Source: Pseudosporangium ferrugineum
Lineage (GTDB): Bacteria > Actinomycetota > Actinomycetes > Mycobacteriales > Micromonosporaceae
Reading direction: 5' to 3'
NCBI RefSeq assembly: GCF_003002065.1
Contig: NZ_PVZG01000009.1
Span: 276,582 to 340,581 of the forward strand
DNA: 64,000 nt
A program made the position numbers and the translations under genes. This document shows, piece after piece, positions 25,783-33,497 of this stretch. How positions within the stretch are numbered: the stretch's first letter is position 1; each line of letters begins with the position of its first letter. The notes beneath the pieces were generated by a model that had not been told where the DNA came from, made no database searches, and saw only the letters and a program-made list of their open reading frames with translations.

Positions 25783-26660
25783 TGGATGTTCGCAAGGTTC
25801 CGGCTCCGGTCAAGCGGGTCGTGCACCTCGGCACGAGGTCGTACGGCCGGCTGACCGCCCCCGGCCGGATGACGCCCTCGTTCCTCATCTGCGGCGGCCA
25901 GCGCTGCGGCACCACGTCGCTCTACCGGGCGCTCTCCGCGCATCCGGCGGTGCTCAAGGCCGTGCTGCACAAGGGCGTGCACTACTTCGACGTCTCGTAC
26001 GACCGTGGCATGTCCTGGTACAAGGCGCACTTCCCGCTCCAGCGCCAGGCCGACAAGGTGCGGGAGCGGTACGGCGTACCCGCGCAGACCTTCGAGTCGA
26101 GCCCGTACTACATGTACCACCCGCAGGCGGCCGCCCGGATCGCCGCGGACCTGCCCGGCGCGAAGCTCGTGGTGCTGGTCCGGGACCCGGTGGAGCGGGC
26201 GTACTCGCAGCACCACCACGAGGTGGCGCGGGGCTTCGAGCCGGAACGCGACTTCGGCAACGCGCTGGCGCTGGAACCGGCCCGGCTGCACCGCCAGGAG
26301 GACCGGCTCGCGGCGGATCCGGCGTACTACTCGTTCGCCCATCAGCACCAGGCGTACCGGGCCCGGGGCGAGTACGCCCGCTACCTGAGCGTCATGGCGC
26401 AGCACGTCGGCCGCGAGCGCATCCACGTGGTCGAGAGTGAGCGGTTCTTCAGCCGGCCGGAGCAGGTCTACGACGAGGTGTGCGCGTTCCTCGGGCTGCC
26501 GATCAACCTCGGCCACCCGCCGTTCGAGCGGCACAACGCCCGGCCCCGGAAGTCCGACATGGACCCGGGCATCCGGCGGGAGCTGGCCAGCCACTACGCC
26601 TCGCACGACGAGGCGCTGATGACGTGGCTGGGCCGCGTACCGGTCTGGCGCGAGGCGTGA
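25782..26660 (+). CDS. PAPS-dependent sulfotransferase (first)
   Basis: 292 residues, ATG in TGATG overlap with the upstream stop. The PAPS 5'-phosphosulfate loop is FLICGGQRCGTTSLYRAL, followed by the substrate His region (HKGVHYFDVSYDRGMSWY). The 3'-phosphate motif is KLVVLVRDPVERAYSQHHHE with the conserved Arg and Ser. These are the hallmarks of carbohydrate sulfotransferases of the NDST/heparan type. It lies inside the EPS operon and probably sulfates the polysaccharide or its precursor on the cytosolic side. No signal peptide or membrane segment is seen. Confidence 0.9.
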   Translation: MDVRKVPAPVKRVVHLGTRSYGRLTAPGRMTPSFLICGGQRCGTTSLYRALSAHPAVLKAVLHKGVHYFDVSYDRGMSWYKAHFPLQRQADKVRERYGVPAQTFESSPYYMYHPQAAARIAADLPGAKLVVLVRDPVERAYSQHHHEVARGFEPERDFGNALALEPARLHRQEDRLAADPAYYSFAHQHQAYRARGEYARYLSVMAQHVGRERIHVVESERFFSRPEQVYDEVCAFLGLPINLGHPPFERHNARPRKSDMDPGIRRELASHYASHDEALMTWLGRVPVWREA

Positions 26661-28216
26661 CGACGGTCGCGGAGGCCCCCGCGACGAGGGGCACCCGGGG
26701 GGTGGCCCGCGGCGGGCTGGCCAACATGGCCGGCTCGGCGCTGGCCGGCGGCACCGGCGTGGTGGTCACCTGGGTGGTGGCCCGCACGCTCGGCGCCGAG
26801 CAGGCCGGCGCGTTCTTCGCGGCCACCGCGGCCTTCGTCCTCGTCGGCGGGCTGGCCAAGCTCGGCACCCAGACCGGTCTGGTCTACTGGCCGGCCCGGC
26901 TCCGGGCGACCGGCCGCGACCATCTGCTCGGCCCGTGCCTGCGGACCGCCCTCGTGCCGGTGCTGGTGGTGGCCGTCCTGCTGGGGGCGGCGCTGTTCCT
27001 CGCGGCCGCCCCGATCGCGCGCCTGACCGCCGCCGACTCGCCGCACGTGCTCGCCGAGCACACCACCGGCCTGCGGATCCTGGCCGTGTTCCTGCCGCTG
27101 CAGGCGCTGACCGACGCCCTGCTCACCGCCACCCGCGGCTACCGGGCCATGCGGCCGACGGTCACCCTGGACCGCATCCTGCGCAGCACGCTGCAGTTGC
27201 TGTGCGTCGGCGCGGCCGGGGTGGCCGCCCTGTGGACCGGGGCGTCGCTGCCGGCGTTCGCGTTCGCGTGGGCGGTGCCGTACCTGCCGGTGGCGATTCT
27301 GGCCGCGGTCTCGCTGCGCCGGATCTACCTGGCCGGCAAGCCGGAACGGTTCCGCTCGCGGCGCAGCGAGCGCCTCGACCTGCGCCGCGACTTCTGGCGC
27401 TTCACCGGCCCGCGCGCCCTGGCCAGCGTCGCGCAGCTGGCCCTGCAACGGGTGGACGTGCTGCTGGTCGCGGCGCTGGGCGGGCTGGCCCCCGCCGCGG
27501 TGTACGCGGTCGCCGGCCGGTTCGTGGTGCTGATCCAGTTCGCCAACCAGGGCATCTCCCAGTCGGTGCAGCCCCGGCTCGCCGAGGCGCTCGCCGTCGG
27601 CGACCGGGACACCGCCAATCACCTCTACCGGACCGCGACCGGCTGGCTGGTGCTGGTCACCTGGCCGATCAACCTGCTGGTCATCCTCTTCGCGCCGCTC
27701 TATCTCGGACTCTTCGGGGCCCACTACCGCACGGGTACGCCGGTGGTCGTGGTCCTCGCCTGCGCGATGCTCGTCGCCACCGGCTGCGGCATGGTCGACA
27801 TGGTGCTGGCGATGGCCGGCCGCACCTCGTGGAACCTGTACAACGTCCTGCTCGCGCTGGTCGTCACCGCCGGCCTCGACGTCCTGCTGATCCCCCGGTA
27901 CGGCGCGCTCGGCGCCGCGATCGGGCTGGCCTGCGCGCTGGTCGTCAACAACCTGCTGCCGCTGGTCCAGGTGGCGCGGGCGGCGCGGCTGCACCCGTTC
28001 GGGCGCGGGACGCTCGCCGCCGGCGCGCTGTCGGTCGCGTGCTTCGGCGTACTCCCGAGGCTCGTGACCGCGGTGACCGGGACCGGCACGACCGGCCTGG
28101 TGCTCGCGACGGTCCCGGCCGTGGCCGCGTTCGCCGCCGGCGCCTGGCTGCTGCGCGGCCACCTCGCGCTCGACGCCTTCAAGCCTCGCAAGCTCATGTC
28201 AAGGAGGACCGGTTGA
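26657..28216 (+). CDS. Wzx-like flippase (MOP/PST superfamily)
   Basis: 519 residues from GTG 26657 (GTGA overlap). About twelve to fourteen membrane segments without a large soluble domain. The pattern GGLANMAGSALAGGTGVVVTWVVARTLGAEQAGAFF at the start is typical of polysaccharide exporters of the oligosaccharidyl-lipid flippase family. Predicted to move undecaprenyl-linked repeat units across the membrane for the Wzy-like polymerase encoded two genes upstream. Confidence 0.86.
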   Translation: MTTVAEAPATRGTRGVARGGLANMAGSALAGGTGVVVTWVVARTLGAEQAGAFFAATAAFVLVGGLAKLGTQTGLVYWPARLRATGRDHLLGPCLRTALVPVLVVAVLLGAALFLAAAPIARLTAADSPHVLAEHTTGLRILAVFLPLQALTDALLTATRGYRAMRPTVTLDRILRSTLQLLCVGAAGVAALWTGASLPAFAFAWAVPYLPVAILAAVSLRRIYLAGKPERFRSRRSERLDLRRDFWRFTGPRALASVAQLALQRVDVLLVAALGGLAPAAVYAVAGRFVVLIQFANQGISQSVQPRLAEALAVGDRDTANHLYRTATGWLVLVTWPINLLVILFAPLYLGLFGAHYRTGTPVVVVLACAMLVATGCGMVDMVLAMAGRTSWNLYNVLLALVVTAGLDVLLIPRYGALGAAIGLACALVVNNLLPLVQVARAARLHPFGRGTLAAGALSVACFGVLPRLVTAVTGTGTTGLVLATVPAVAAFAAGAWLLRGHLALDAFKPRKLMSRRTG

Positions 28217-28944
28217 CCACCGACTACACCGAGGTGTTCCAGGACGCCGACGCCGTCGCCAAGTACGAGCACGTCACGTACGCGCCGGACAGCTACGCCT
28301 CGCAGATCAACGAGCGGCAGCAGGCGTACCTGCGCCGGCTGGTGCAGCGCGAGTTCGGCGCGAAGCTGCCCGTCCAGCACGACTTCGCCTGCGGGACCGG
28401 GCGGGCCATCCGGACCCTGCACGGCCTGGTCCGCGAGGCGCACGGCTACGACACCTCGGCCGAGATGATGGCGAAGGCCGAGGAGGTCGGCTCCCGGGCG
28501 CAGTGGCACCAGATCCCGGCGGACGGCCCGGTGCCGAACCCGGTCGCGGCCGGGCACCCGGCGATCGTCACCATGTTCCGGCTGCTGCTCAACGTGGACG
28601 AACAGGTCCGCGAGCGGGCCATCGCGTTCGCGGCGAAGGCGCTGCCGACCCCGGATGCCGGCCTGCTGGTGGTGGAGAACCACGGCAACGCCGGCTCGCT
28701 GCGGCACCTGCGGGCACGCCGGCGCGCCGGCCAGCGCTGGTTCGCCGAGCTGTCGCACGCCGACGTGGAGCAGCTCCTCGGCCGGCACGGCTTCGAGATC
28801 ATCGACCGGCGCGGCTTCTCGATGCTCACCGAGTCGCTGAACAGGAACCCGCTGGCCCGGGCCGCGGACGCGGCGGCGCGCGCGCTGCCCGGCACGGACG
28901 GTTTCGCGGTCAACGTGCTGTACACGGCCCGCCGGAAGAAGTAG
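28213..28944 (+). CDS. SAM-dependent methyltransferase
   Basis: 243 residues from TTG 28213, chosen because AAGGAGGA lies 5 nt upstream and the codon overlaps the flippase stop (TTGA). Class I methyltransferase fold: HDFACGTGRAIRTL (SAM glycine loop), VREAHGYDTSAEMM (acidic residue binding ribose), FRLLLNVDEQVRERAIAFAAK (motif IV region). It may methylate a sugar residue of the polymer or a lipid-linked intermediate. No substrate evidence. Confidence 0.82.
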   Translation: MTTDYTEVFQDADAVAKYEHVTYAPDSYASQINERQQAYLRRLVQREFGAKLPVQHDFACGTGRAIRTLHGLVREAHGYDTSAEMMAKAEEVGSRAQWHQIPADGPVPNPVAAGHPAIVTMFRLLLNVDEQVRERAIAFAAKALPTPDAGLLVVENHGNAGSLRHLRARRRAGQRWFAELSHADVEQLLGRHGFEIIDRRGFSMLTESLNRNPLARAADAAARALPGTDGFAVNVLYTARRKK

Positions 28945-28949
28945 CCGCC

Positions 28950-29966
28950 GTGCGTCGCGTTACCGCCCTGACGGGGCTGATCGTGCTCGTGCTCGCCGGC
29001 TGCACCTCGCACCGGCGGGCCGAGCCCGAGCCGGTGCCGTCCCCCGACCTGACCAGCCCGCCGGTCGCGGTCGCGGTGAACCCGGGCCCGTTCGAGGCGG
29101 GACCGTTCGCGCCGCCTGCGGAGGGCGCCTACCTCGGCGCCTGGATCAAGCCGGAGGCCCTCACCCACGCCGGACGGGTCGAGGCGGTGGGTGAGCTGGA
29201 GGAGGATCTCGGCCGGCCGCTGGACATCGTCAACACGTACCGCCGTTTCGACCAGATGGTCGGCACCGAGTCCGACGCCGAGTTCCTCGACCGCGGCGCC
29301 ACGCTGATGGTGAGCTGGGCGACCGGGGACAACCGCTCGATCACCGCCGGCGAGCACGACCGGTTGATCCGTCGGCAGGCCCGGGCCATCCGCAAGGTGA
29401 AGCGGCCGGTGCTGCTGCGCATCCGGTGGGAGATGGACCGGCCGAACCTGCGTGCCACGATGTGGTCCGGCGAGGACTACATCGCCGCGTACAAGCGCAT
29501 CCGCGGGATCTTCGCCGAGGAGCGGGTCAAGAACGTCTCCTGGGTGTTCTGCCCGACCGCCGAGGGCTTCATCCGCGGCGACGCGCCGGCCTTCTACCCG
29601 GGCGACGACCTGGTCGACTGGACCTGCGTCGACGTGTACGCCGGCAACCTCTTCCAGCCGATCGGGCAGCTCATGGGCCCGTTCCTGACCTGGGCCGCGC
29701 AGCGCCCCAAGCCGATCGTGATCGGCGAGTTCGGCGTGGCGAAGGCGTGGGGCTCGGCGGGCCGGGCGGCCTGGTTGCAGGACGCCCGGCGCACCTTCAA
29801 GGCGAACCCGCAGATCAAGGCGGTCGTCTACTTCGAGTCCGATCCGGAGGGCAACGGGCCGAACCAGCAGTTCCAGCTCGCCGGCGACAAGCCCGCCTTC
29901 AAGGCCTTCACCCGGCTGACGAAGGATCCGTACTTCAACGGCGGCGGGCCTGGGCGAGGAGCCTGA
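28950..29966 (+). CDS. GH26-like lipoprotein (second copy)
   Basis: 338 residues from GTG 28950. Lipoprotein signal with lipobox LAGC (Cys18). The catalytic domain has LLRIRWEMDRPNL (acid/base Glu in WEMD), FYPGDDLVDWTCVDVYAGN and IVIGEFGVAKAWG (nucleophile Glu), the GH26 pattern also used by the 18372-19658 protein. Being lipid-anchored at the cell surface, it is a good candidate for trimming or releasing the exported polymer. Its last 32 nt overlap the end of the convergent WecG/CpsF-like gene. Confidence 0.82.
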   Translation: MRRVTALTGLIVLVLAGCTSHRRAEPEPVPSPDLTSPPVAVAVNPGPFEAGPFAPPAEGAYLGAWIKPEALTHAGRVEAVGELEEDLGRPLDIVNTYRRFDQMVGTESDAEFLDRGATLMVSWATGDNRSITAGEHDRLIRRQARAIRKVKRPVLLRIRWEMDRPNLRATMWSGEDYIAAYKRIRGIFAEERVKNVSWVFCPTAEGFIRGDAPAFYPGDDLVDWTCVDVYAGNLFQPIGQLMGPFLTWAAQRPKPIVIGEFGVAKAWGSAGRAAWLQDARRTFKANPQIKAVVYFESDPEGNGPNQQFQLAGDKPAFKAFTRLTKDPYFNGGGPGRGA

Positions 29967-30720
29967 GCGCGTACGGGGCGTCGTGCTTGAGGTAGCGCCC
30001 GGCCAGCCGGCGCGGCTCGGTGCCGAGCCGGTGCGCCCATTCCAGGCCGGTGCGCTGCATCCAGCGCGGCGCCCGCTCGATGTCACCGGCGACGAAGTTG
30101 ACCGCGGCGCCGCAGCCGACGAACCACGCCCGCGGCATGGCGGCGCGCAGCCGGGTGATGACCGCCTCCTGCTTCGGGAAGCCCAGGCCGACGAAGACCA
30201 GGTCCGGCTCGGCGCCGGCGACCTTGGCGCAGAAGTCCGCGTACGCCTGGACGTCCCGCTCGAAGCCGTAGTCGGGGCAGAGCGTGCCGGCGATCCGCAG
30301 TCCCGCGCAGGCGGCGGCGAGCCGGTCCGCGGCGCGCGTGGCACCGTCCTTGACGCCGTCCGCCGCCGGGGTGCCGCCGACGACGAAGACGGACCGGTTG
30401 TCGTGGCCCAGGCCGCGCGACAGCGACCAGATCAGGCTGCTGCCCGCCACCCGCTCGGGCAGGGGCGTGCCGCTCAGCCTGCTGGCCCAGACGAGCGGCA
30501 TGCCGTCGGCCACGACGAGGTCGGCGTCGTCGAGGTACGTCCGCACCTCGGCGTCCTCCCGCGACTGCCGCAGGATGTCGATGTTCGGGGTGAGGATCCG
30601 GCCGCCGCGCCCGGCCGAGATCGCCTCCCGCACGAGGGCGACCACCTCGCCCTCGGTGACCGGATCGAACCCGGTTCCGTCGAGCCGGACCCGGTCGAAA
30701 GCCTCGACTGACAACTCCAC
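29935..30720 (-). CDS. WecG/TagA/CpsF family glycosyltransferase
   Basis: 261 residues. Family blocks are clear: ILTPNIDILRQSRED, ADLVVADGMPLVWASRLSG, RVAGSSLIWSL, VFVVGGTPAADGV, LVFVGLGFPKQEAVI, WFVGCGAAVNFVAGDIERAPRWMQRTGLEWAHRLGTEP. These GT26 enzymes add the second sugar (often ManNAc-type) to undecaprenyl-linked precursors. The start is GTG 30720, or TTG 30714, which has better spacing to AAGGAGG. It is convergent with the GH26-like gene and divergent from the second sulfotransferase gene across an operator-like repeat. Confidence 0.92.
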   Translation of the reverse strand: MELSVEAFDRVRLDGTGFDPVTEGEVVALVREAISAGRGGRILTPNIDILRQSREDAEVRTYLDDADLVVADGMPLVWASRLSGTPLPERVAGSSLIWSLSRGLGHDNRSVFVVGGTPAADGVKDGATRAADRLAAACAGLRIAGTLCPDYGFERDVQAYADFCAKVAGAEPDLVFVGLGFPKQEAVITRLRAAMPRAWFVGCGAAVNFVAGDIERAPRWMQRTGLEWAHRLGTEPRRLAGRYLKHDAPYALRLLAQARRR

Positions 30721-30730
30721 GCCTCCTTCA

Positions 30731-30766
30731 CGCTCGTTCGCTCGTTATAGGAGCGAAACGAGCGAA
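30731..30766. promoter_or_regulatory. Direct and inverted CGCTCGTT repeats in a divergent promoter
   Basis: CGCTCGTT occurs twice in tandem (30731-30738, 30739-30746), and TTCGCTCGTT (30737-30746) is mirrored by AACGAGCGAA (30757-30766) with a 10-nt spacer. It lies in the 57-bp gap between the glycosyltransferase and sulfotransferase starts, so a bound regulator could control both. Confidence 0.5.
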
Positions 30767-30777
30767 GGTGGGCAGAA

Positions 30778-31725
30778 GTGGCACGCGTTGTTTATCTGGG
30801 CGGACTAGGGCGAAGCGGAACCACGCTCGTCGAACGCCTCCTCGGTGAACTGCCCTCGGTCTGCTCGCTCGGCGAGATCGTGCACCTGTGGCAGCGCGAC
30901 ATCCGGGACAACGAGCGGTGCGGCTGCGGCGCACGCTTCGCGACCTGCACGTTCTGGAAGCGGGTCGGCGAGCGGGCGTACGGCGGCTGGCACAACGTCG
31001 ACGTCGGCCGGGTGCACGCGCTGCGCGACACCGTGGAACGCACCCGCTTCATCCCTCGCCTCGCCGCCGCCCACCTGCCCGCCGCCCAGCTCGCCGACGT
31101 CCGCGAGTACGCGAGCTTCTACGCGCGCGTCTACGCGGCCGCCGCCGAGGTCTCCGGCGCCGAGGTCGTCGTCGACTCGTCGAAGCACAGCGCGCTCGCC
31201 CACGTGCTGCGCTGGGCGGACGGCATGGACCTGCGGGTGGTGCACGTGGTGCGGGACGCGCGCGGGGTCGCGTACTCGTGGACCAAGACCGTCTCCCGGC
31301 CCGAGACGGACGGCAGCGACGAGATGACCCGCTACTCCCCCGGCCGCTCGGCCCTGCTCTGGAACGCGCACAACGCGGCCTTCGGGCTGCTCGCCCGGCG
31401 CGGCGTCCCGGTACGCCGGATCCGCTACGAGCAGTTCCTCGCCGACCCGCGGACGGCGCTGCGCGAACTCGCCGCGTACGCCGGGGTCCCGGTCACCGAC
31501 GCCGACCTGGCCTTCCTCGGCGACGGGTACGCCGACCTGCGCGTCGGCCACAGCGCGGCCGGCAACCCCATGCGCTTCACCGTCGGGCGCCTGCCGCTGC
31601 GCCGCGACGACGCCTGGGTCCGCGCCCTGCCCGGCAACCAGCGGCGGCTCGTCGGTGCGGTCTGCGCCCCGATGCTGCGCGCGTACGGCTACCCGCTCAA
31701 CCCCCAAGCACCCCAGGAGGCGTGA
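30778..31725 (+). CDS. PAPS-dependent sulfotransferase (second)
   Basis: 315 residues from GTG 30778. PAPS-binding loop YLGGLGRSGTTLVERLLG at the N-terminus; 3'-phosphate motif DLRVVHVVRDARGVAYSW with conserved Arg and Ser; the region VVVDSSKHSALAHVLRW between them is typical of this branch. Two close cysteines (ERCGCGARFATCTFW) follow the loop. It belongs to a different branch from the sulfotransferase at 25782-26660, so the polymer may be sulfated at two positions. TGATG overlap with the following GT2 gene. Confidence 0.88.
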   Translation: MARVVYLGGLGRSGTTLVERLLGELPSVCSLGEIVHLWQRDIRDNERCGCGARFATCTFWKRVGERAYGGWHNVDVGRVHALRDTVERTRFIPRLAAAHLPAAQLADVREYASFYARVYAAAAEVSGAEVVVDSSKHSALAHVLRWADGMDLRVVHVVRDARGVAYSWTKTVSRPETDGSDEMTRYSPGRSALLWNAHNAAFGLLARRGVPVRRIRYEQFLADPRTALRELAAYAGVPVTDADLAFLGDGYADLRVGHSAAGNPMRFTVGRLPLRRDDAWVRALPGNQRRLVGAVCAPMLRAYGYPLNPQAPQEA

Positions 31726-32639
31726 TGAACTGGCCGTCCGTCGGCGTCGTGATCCCCACCCGCAACCGCCCCGAACTGGTGCGCAAGGCGATCGCCGCGG
31801 TCCGCGAGCAGCGCTATCCGGGCGAGATCAAGATCGTTGTCGTGTACGACCAGACGGAGCCCGACTACCTGCTCGCCTCCACCGAGGGCATCGAGGTCCT
31901 GGTCCTCACGAACTGGCGCACCTCCGGGCTGGCCGGCGCGCGCAACACCGGCATCCTCGCGCTGGACACCGAGCTCGTGGCGTTCTGCGACGACGACGAC
32001 CGCTGGGTCCCCGACAAGCTGCGCCGCCAGGTGGCCGCCCTGGTCGCGGAGGCCGACGCCGAGTTCGCGACGTGTGCGATCGAGGTCGAGTACGAGGGCA
32101 AGTGCACCCCTCGGCTCGCCGGGCGCAGCCGGGTCACCGTCGAGGAGCTGGCCCGCTCGCGGATGGCGATGCTGCACTCCTCGTCGTTCCTGGTCCGCCG
32201 GGAGGCGCTGGGCGAGGACGCCATCGGCCTGGTCGCCGAGGACGCGCCGGGAAGCCAGAACGAGGACTGGGACCTGCTGCTGCGGGCGGCCCGGCGGGCG
32301 CCGATCGTGCACCTCGACGAGCCGCTGGTGCGGGTGCTGTGGGGCCGGACGTCGCACTACGCGTACGAGTACGCCACGAAGATCTCCTCGCTGCGCTGGA
32401 TGATGCAGCGCCACCCCGAGATCAGCGGCTGCCGGCCCGGCGCCGCCCGCGTGTACGGCCAGCTCGCCTGCTGGTCCGCGGCCACCGGGAACCGCTCGCA
32501 GGCCTGGCAGTTCAGCAAGGAGGCGGTCCGCGCGAACTGGAAGGAACCGCGTACGGCCATCGCGCTGGCGGCCATGACCGGCGCCGTGAAGGTGGAGAAC
32601 GTTCTCTCCGCCCTGCACAAACGCGGACGAGGTATCTAA
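31725..32639 (+). CDS. Family 2 glycosyltransferase (GT-A fold)
   Basis: 304 residues. N-terminal VGVVIPTRNRPELVRKAIAAV, a first Asp region (VVVYDQTEPD), GLAGARNTG, then the metal-binding CDDDDRWVPDKL (DxD). The catalytic-base region is NEDWDLLLRA (ED motif). No membrane segment, so cytosolic or peripheral. Predicted to add one sugar of the EPS repeat unit. The ATG overlaps the sulfotransferase stop by one base. A C-terminal helical region of ~80 residues follows the catalytic domain. Confidence 0.88.
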   Translation: MNWPSVGVVIPTRNRPELVRKAIAAVREQRYPGEIKIVVVYDQTEPDYLLASTEGIEVLVLTNWRTSGLAGARNTGILALDTELVAFCDDDDRWVPDKLRRQVAALVAEADAEFATCAIEVEYEGKCTPRLAGRSRVTVEELARSRMAMLHSSSFLVRREALGEDAIGLVAEDAPGSQNEDWDLLLRAARRAPIVHLDEPLVRVLWGRTSHYAYEYATKISSLRWMMQRHPEISGCRPGAARVYGQLACWSAATGNRSQAWQFSKEAVRANWKEPRTAIALAAMTGAVKVENVLSALHKRGRGI

Positions 32640-32670
32640 CACACTCTTTTGCGCACACCCGATCGGCAGG

Positions 32671-32699
32671 TAGTGTTCGCACGTGTTCGAAATAGTGCG
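32671..32699 (+). promoter_or_regulatory. Operator-like repeats upstream of the DeoR gene
   Basis: GTGTTCG occurs twice 10 bp apart (32673-32679, 32683-32689), and CGCAC (32678-32682) mirrors GTGCG (32695-32699). The sites are 22-50 bp before the DeoR start. Candidate autoregulatory operator. Confidence 0.4.
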
Positions 32700-32720
32700 G
32701 TTCACTTCGGCGGGTGGCTG

Positions 32721-33497
32721 ATGCTCGCCCAGCAGCGGCAAGCTGCGATCCTCGACCGGGTCCGTGCGGCCGGCGGCGTCCGGGTCAGCGAACTGGCCTC
32801 CGAGTACGGCGTCAGCGACATGACCATCCGCCGTGACCTGGAATCCCTCGCGGACCGGGGCCTCCTCGCGAAGGTACATGGCGGGGCGACCACCGTGAGC
32901 CCCGGTTCCACGCACGAGCCGGGCTTCGCGGCGAAATCCGTACGCCAGCGCTCCGAGAAGGCGGCCATGGCCATGCGCGCCGCCGCCCTCGTCTCCCCGG
33001 GCGACGCGATCGCGCTGTCCGCCGGCACCACGACCGCGGGCCTCGCCCAGCGGCTCGTCGACGTGCCGGCGCTGACCGTGGTCACCAACTCCATCCCGGT
33101 GGCGGACATCTTCTACCGCGCCGGGCGCCCCGACCAGACCGTGGTGCTGACCGGCGGCACCCGGACGCCCTCCGACGCCCTGGTCGGTCCGGTGGCGGTC
33201 GCCGCGATCGGCACCCTGCACCTCGACATGCTCTTCATGGGCGTGCACGGCATGAGCGAACGGGCCGGCTACACCACGCCGAACCTCATGGAGGCGGACG
33301 TCAACCGCGCCCTGGTCGAGGCGGCGGAACGGCTCGTGGTGCTCGCCGACCACACCAAGTGGGGCACCGTCGGCATCTCGTCCATCGTCGCCCTCAACCG
33401 CGCGGACGTGGTCGTCACCGACGAGGGCCTGGACGAGGCCGCCCGCACCATCCTCGCGGAACAGGTCGAAGAACTCATGGTGGTGAGCGCTCAGTGA
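32721..33497 (+). CDS. DeoR/GlpR family sugar-responsive transcription regulator
   Basis: 258 residues. Winged-helix start LAQQRQAAILDRVRAAGGVRVSELASEYGVSDMTIRRDLESLADRGLLAKVHGGAT is the classical DeoR signature (recognition helix VSDMTIRRDL). The effector domain has the sugar-phosphate site motifs LSAGTTTAGLAQRL, VVTNSIPVA and LTGGTR. The effector is usually a phosphorylated sugar. Its stop overlaps the galT start by 4 nt, which points to control of galactose use or UDP-galactose supply, perhaps for the EPS locus just upstream. Confidence 0.92.
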   Translation: MLAQQRQAAILDRVRAAGGVRVSELASEYGVSDMTIRRDLESLADRGLLAKVHGGATTVSPGSTHEPGFAAKSVRQRSEKAAMAMRAAALVSPGDAIALSAGTTTAGLAQRLVDVPALTVVTNSIPVADIFYRAGRPDQTVVLTGGTRTPSDALVGPVAVAAIGTLHLDMLFMGVHGMSERAGYTTPNLMEADVNRALVEAAERLVVLADHTKWGTVGISSIVALNRADVVVTDEGLDEAARTILAEQVEELMVVSAQ

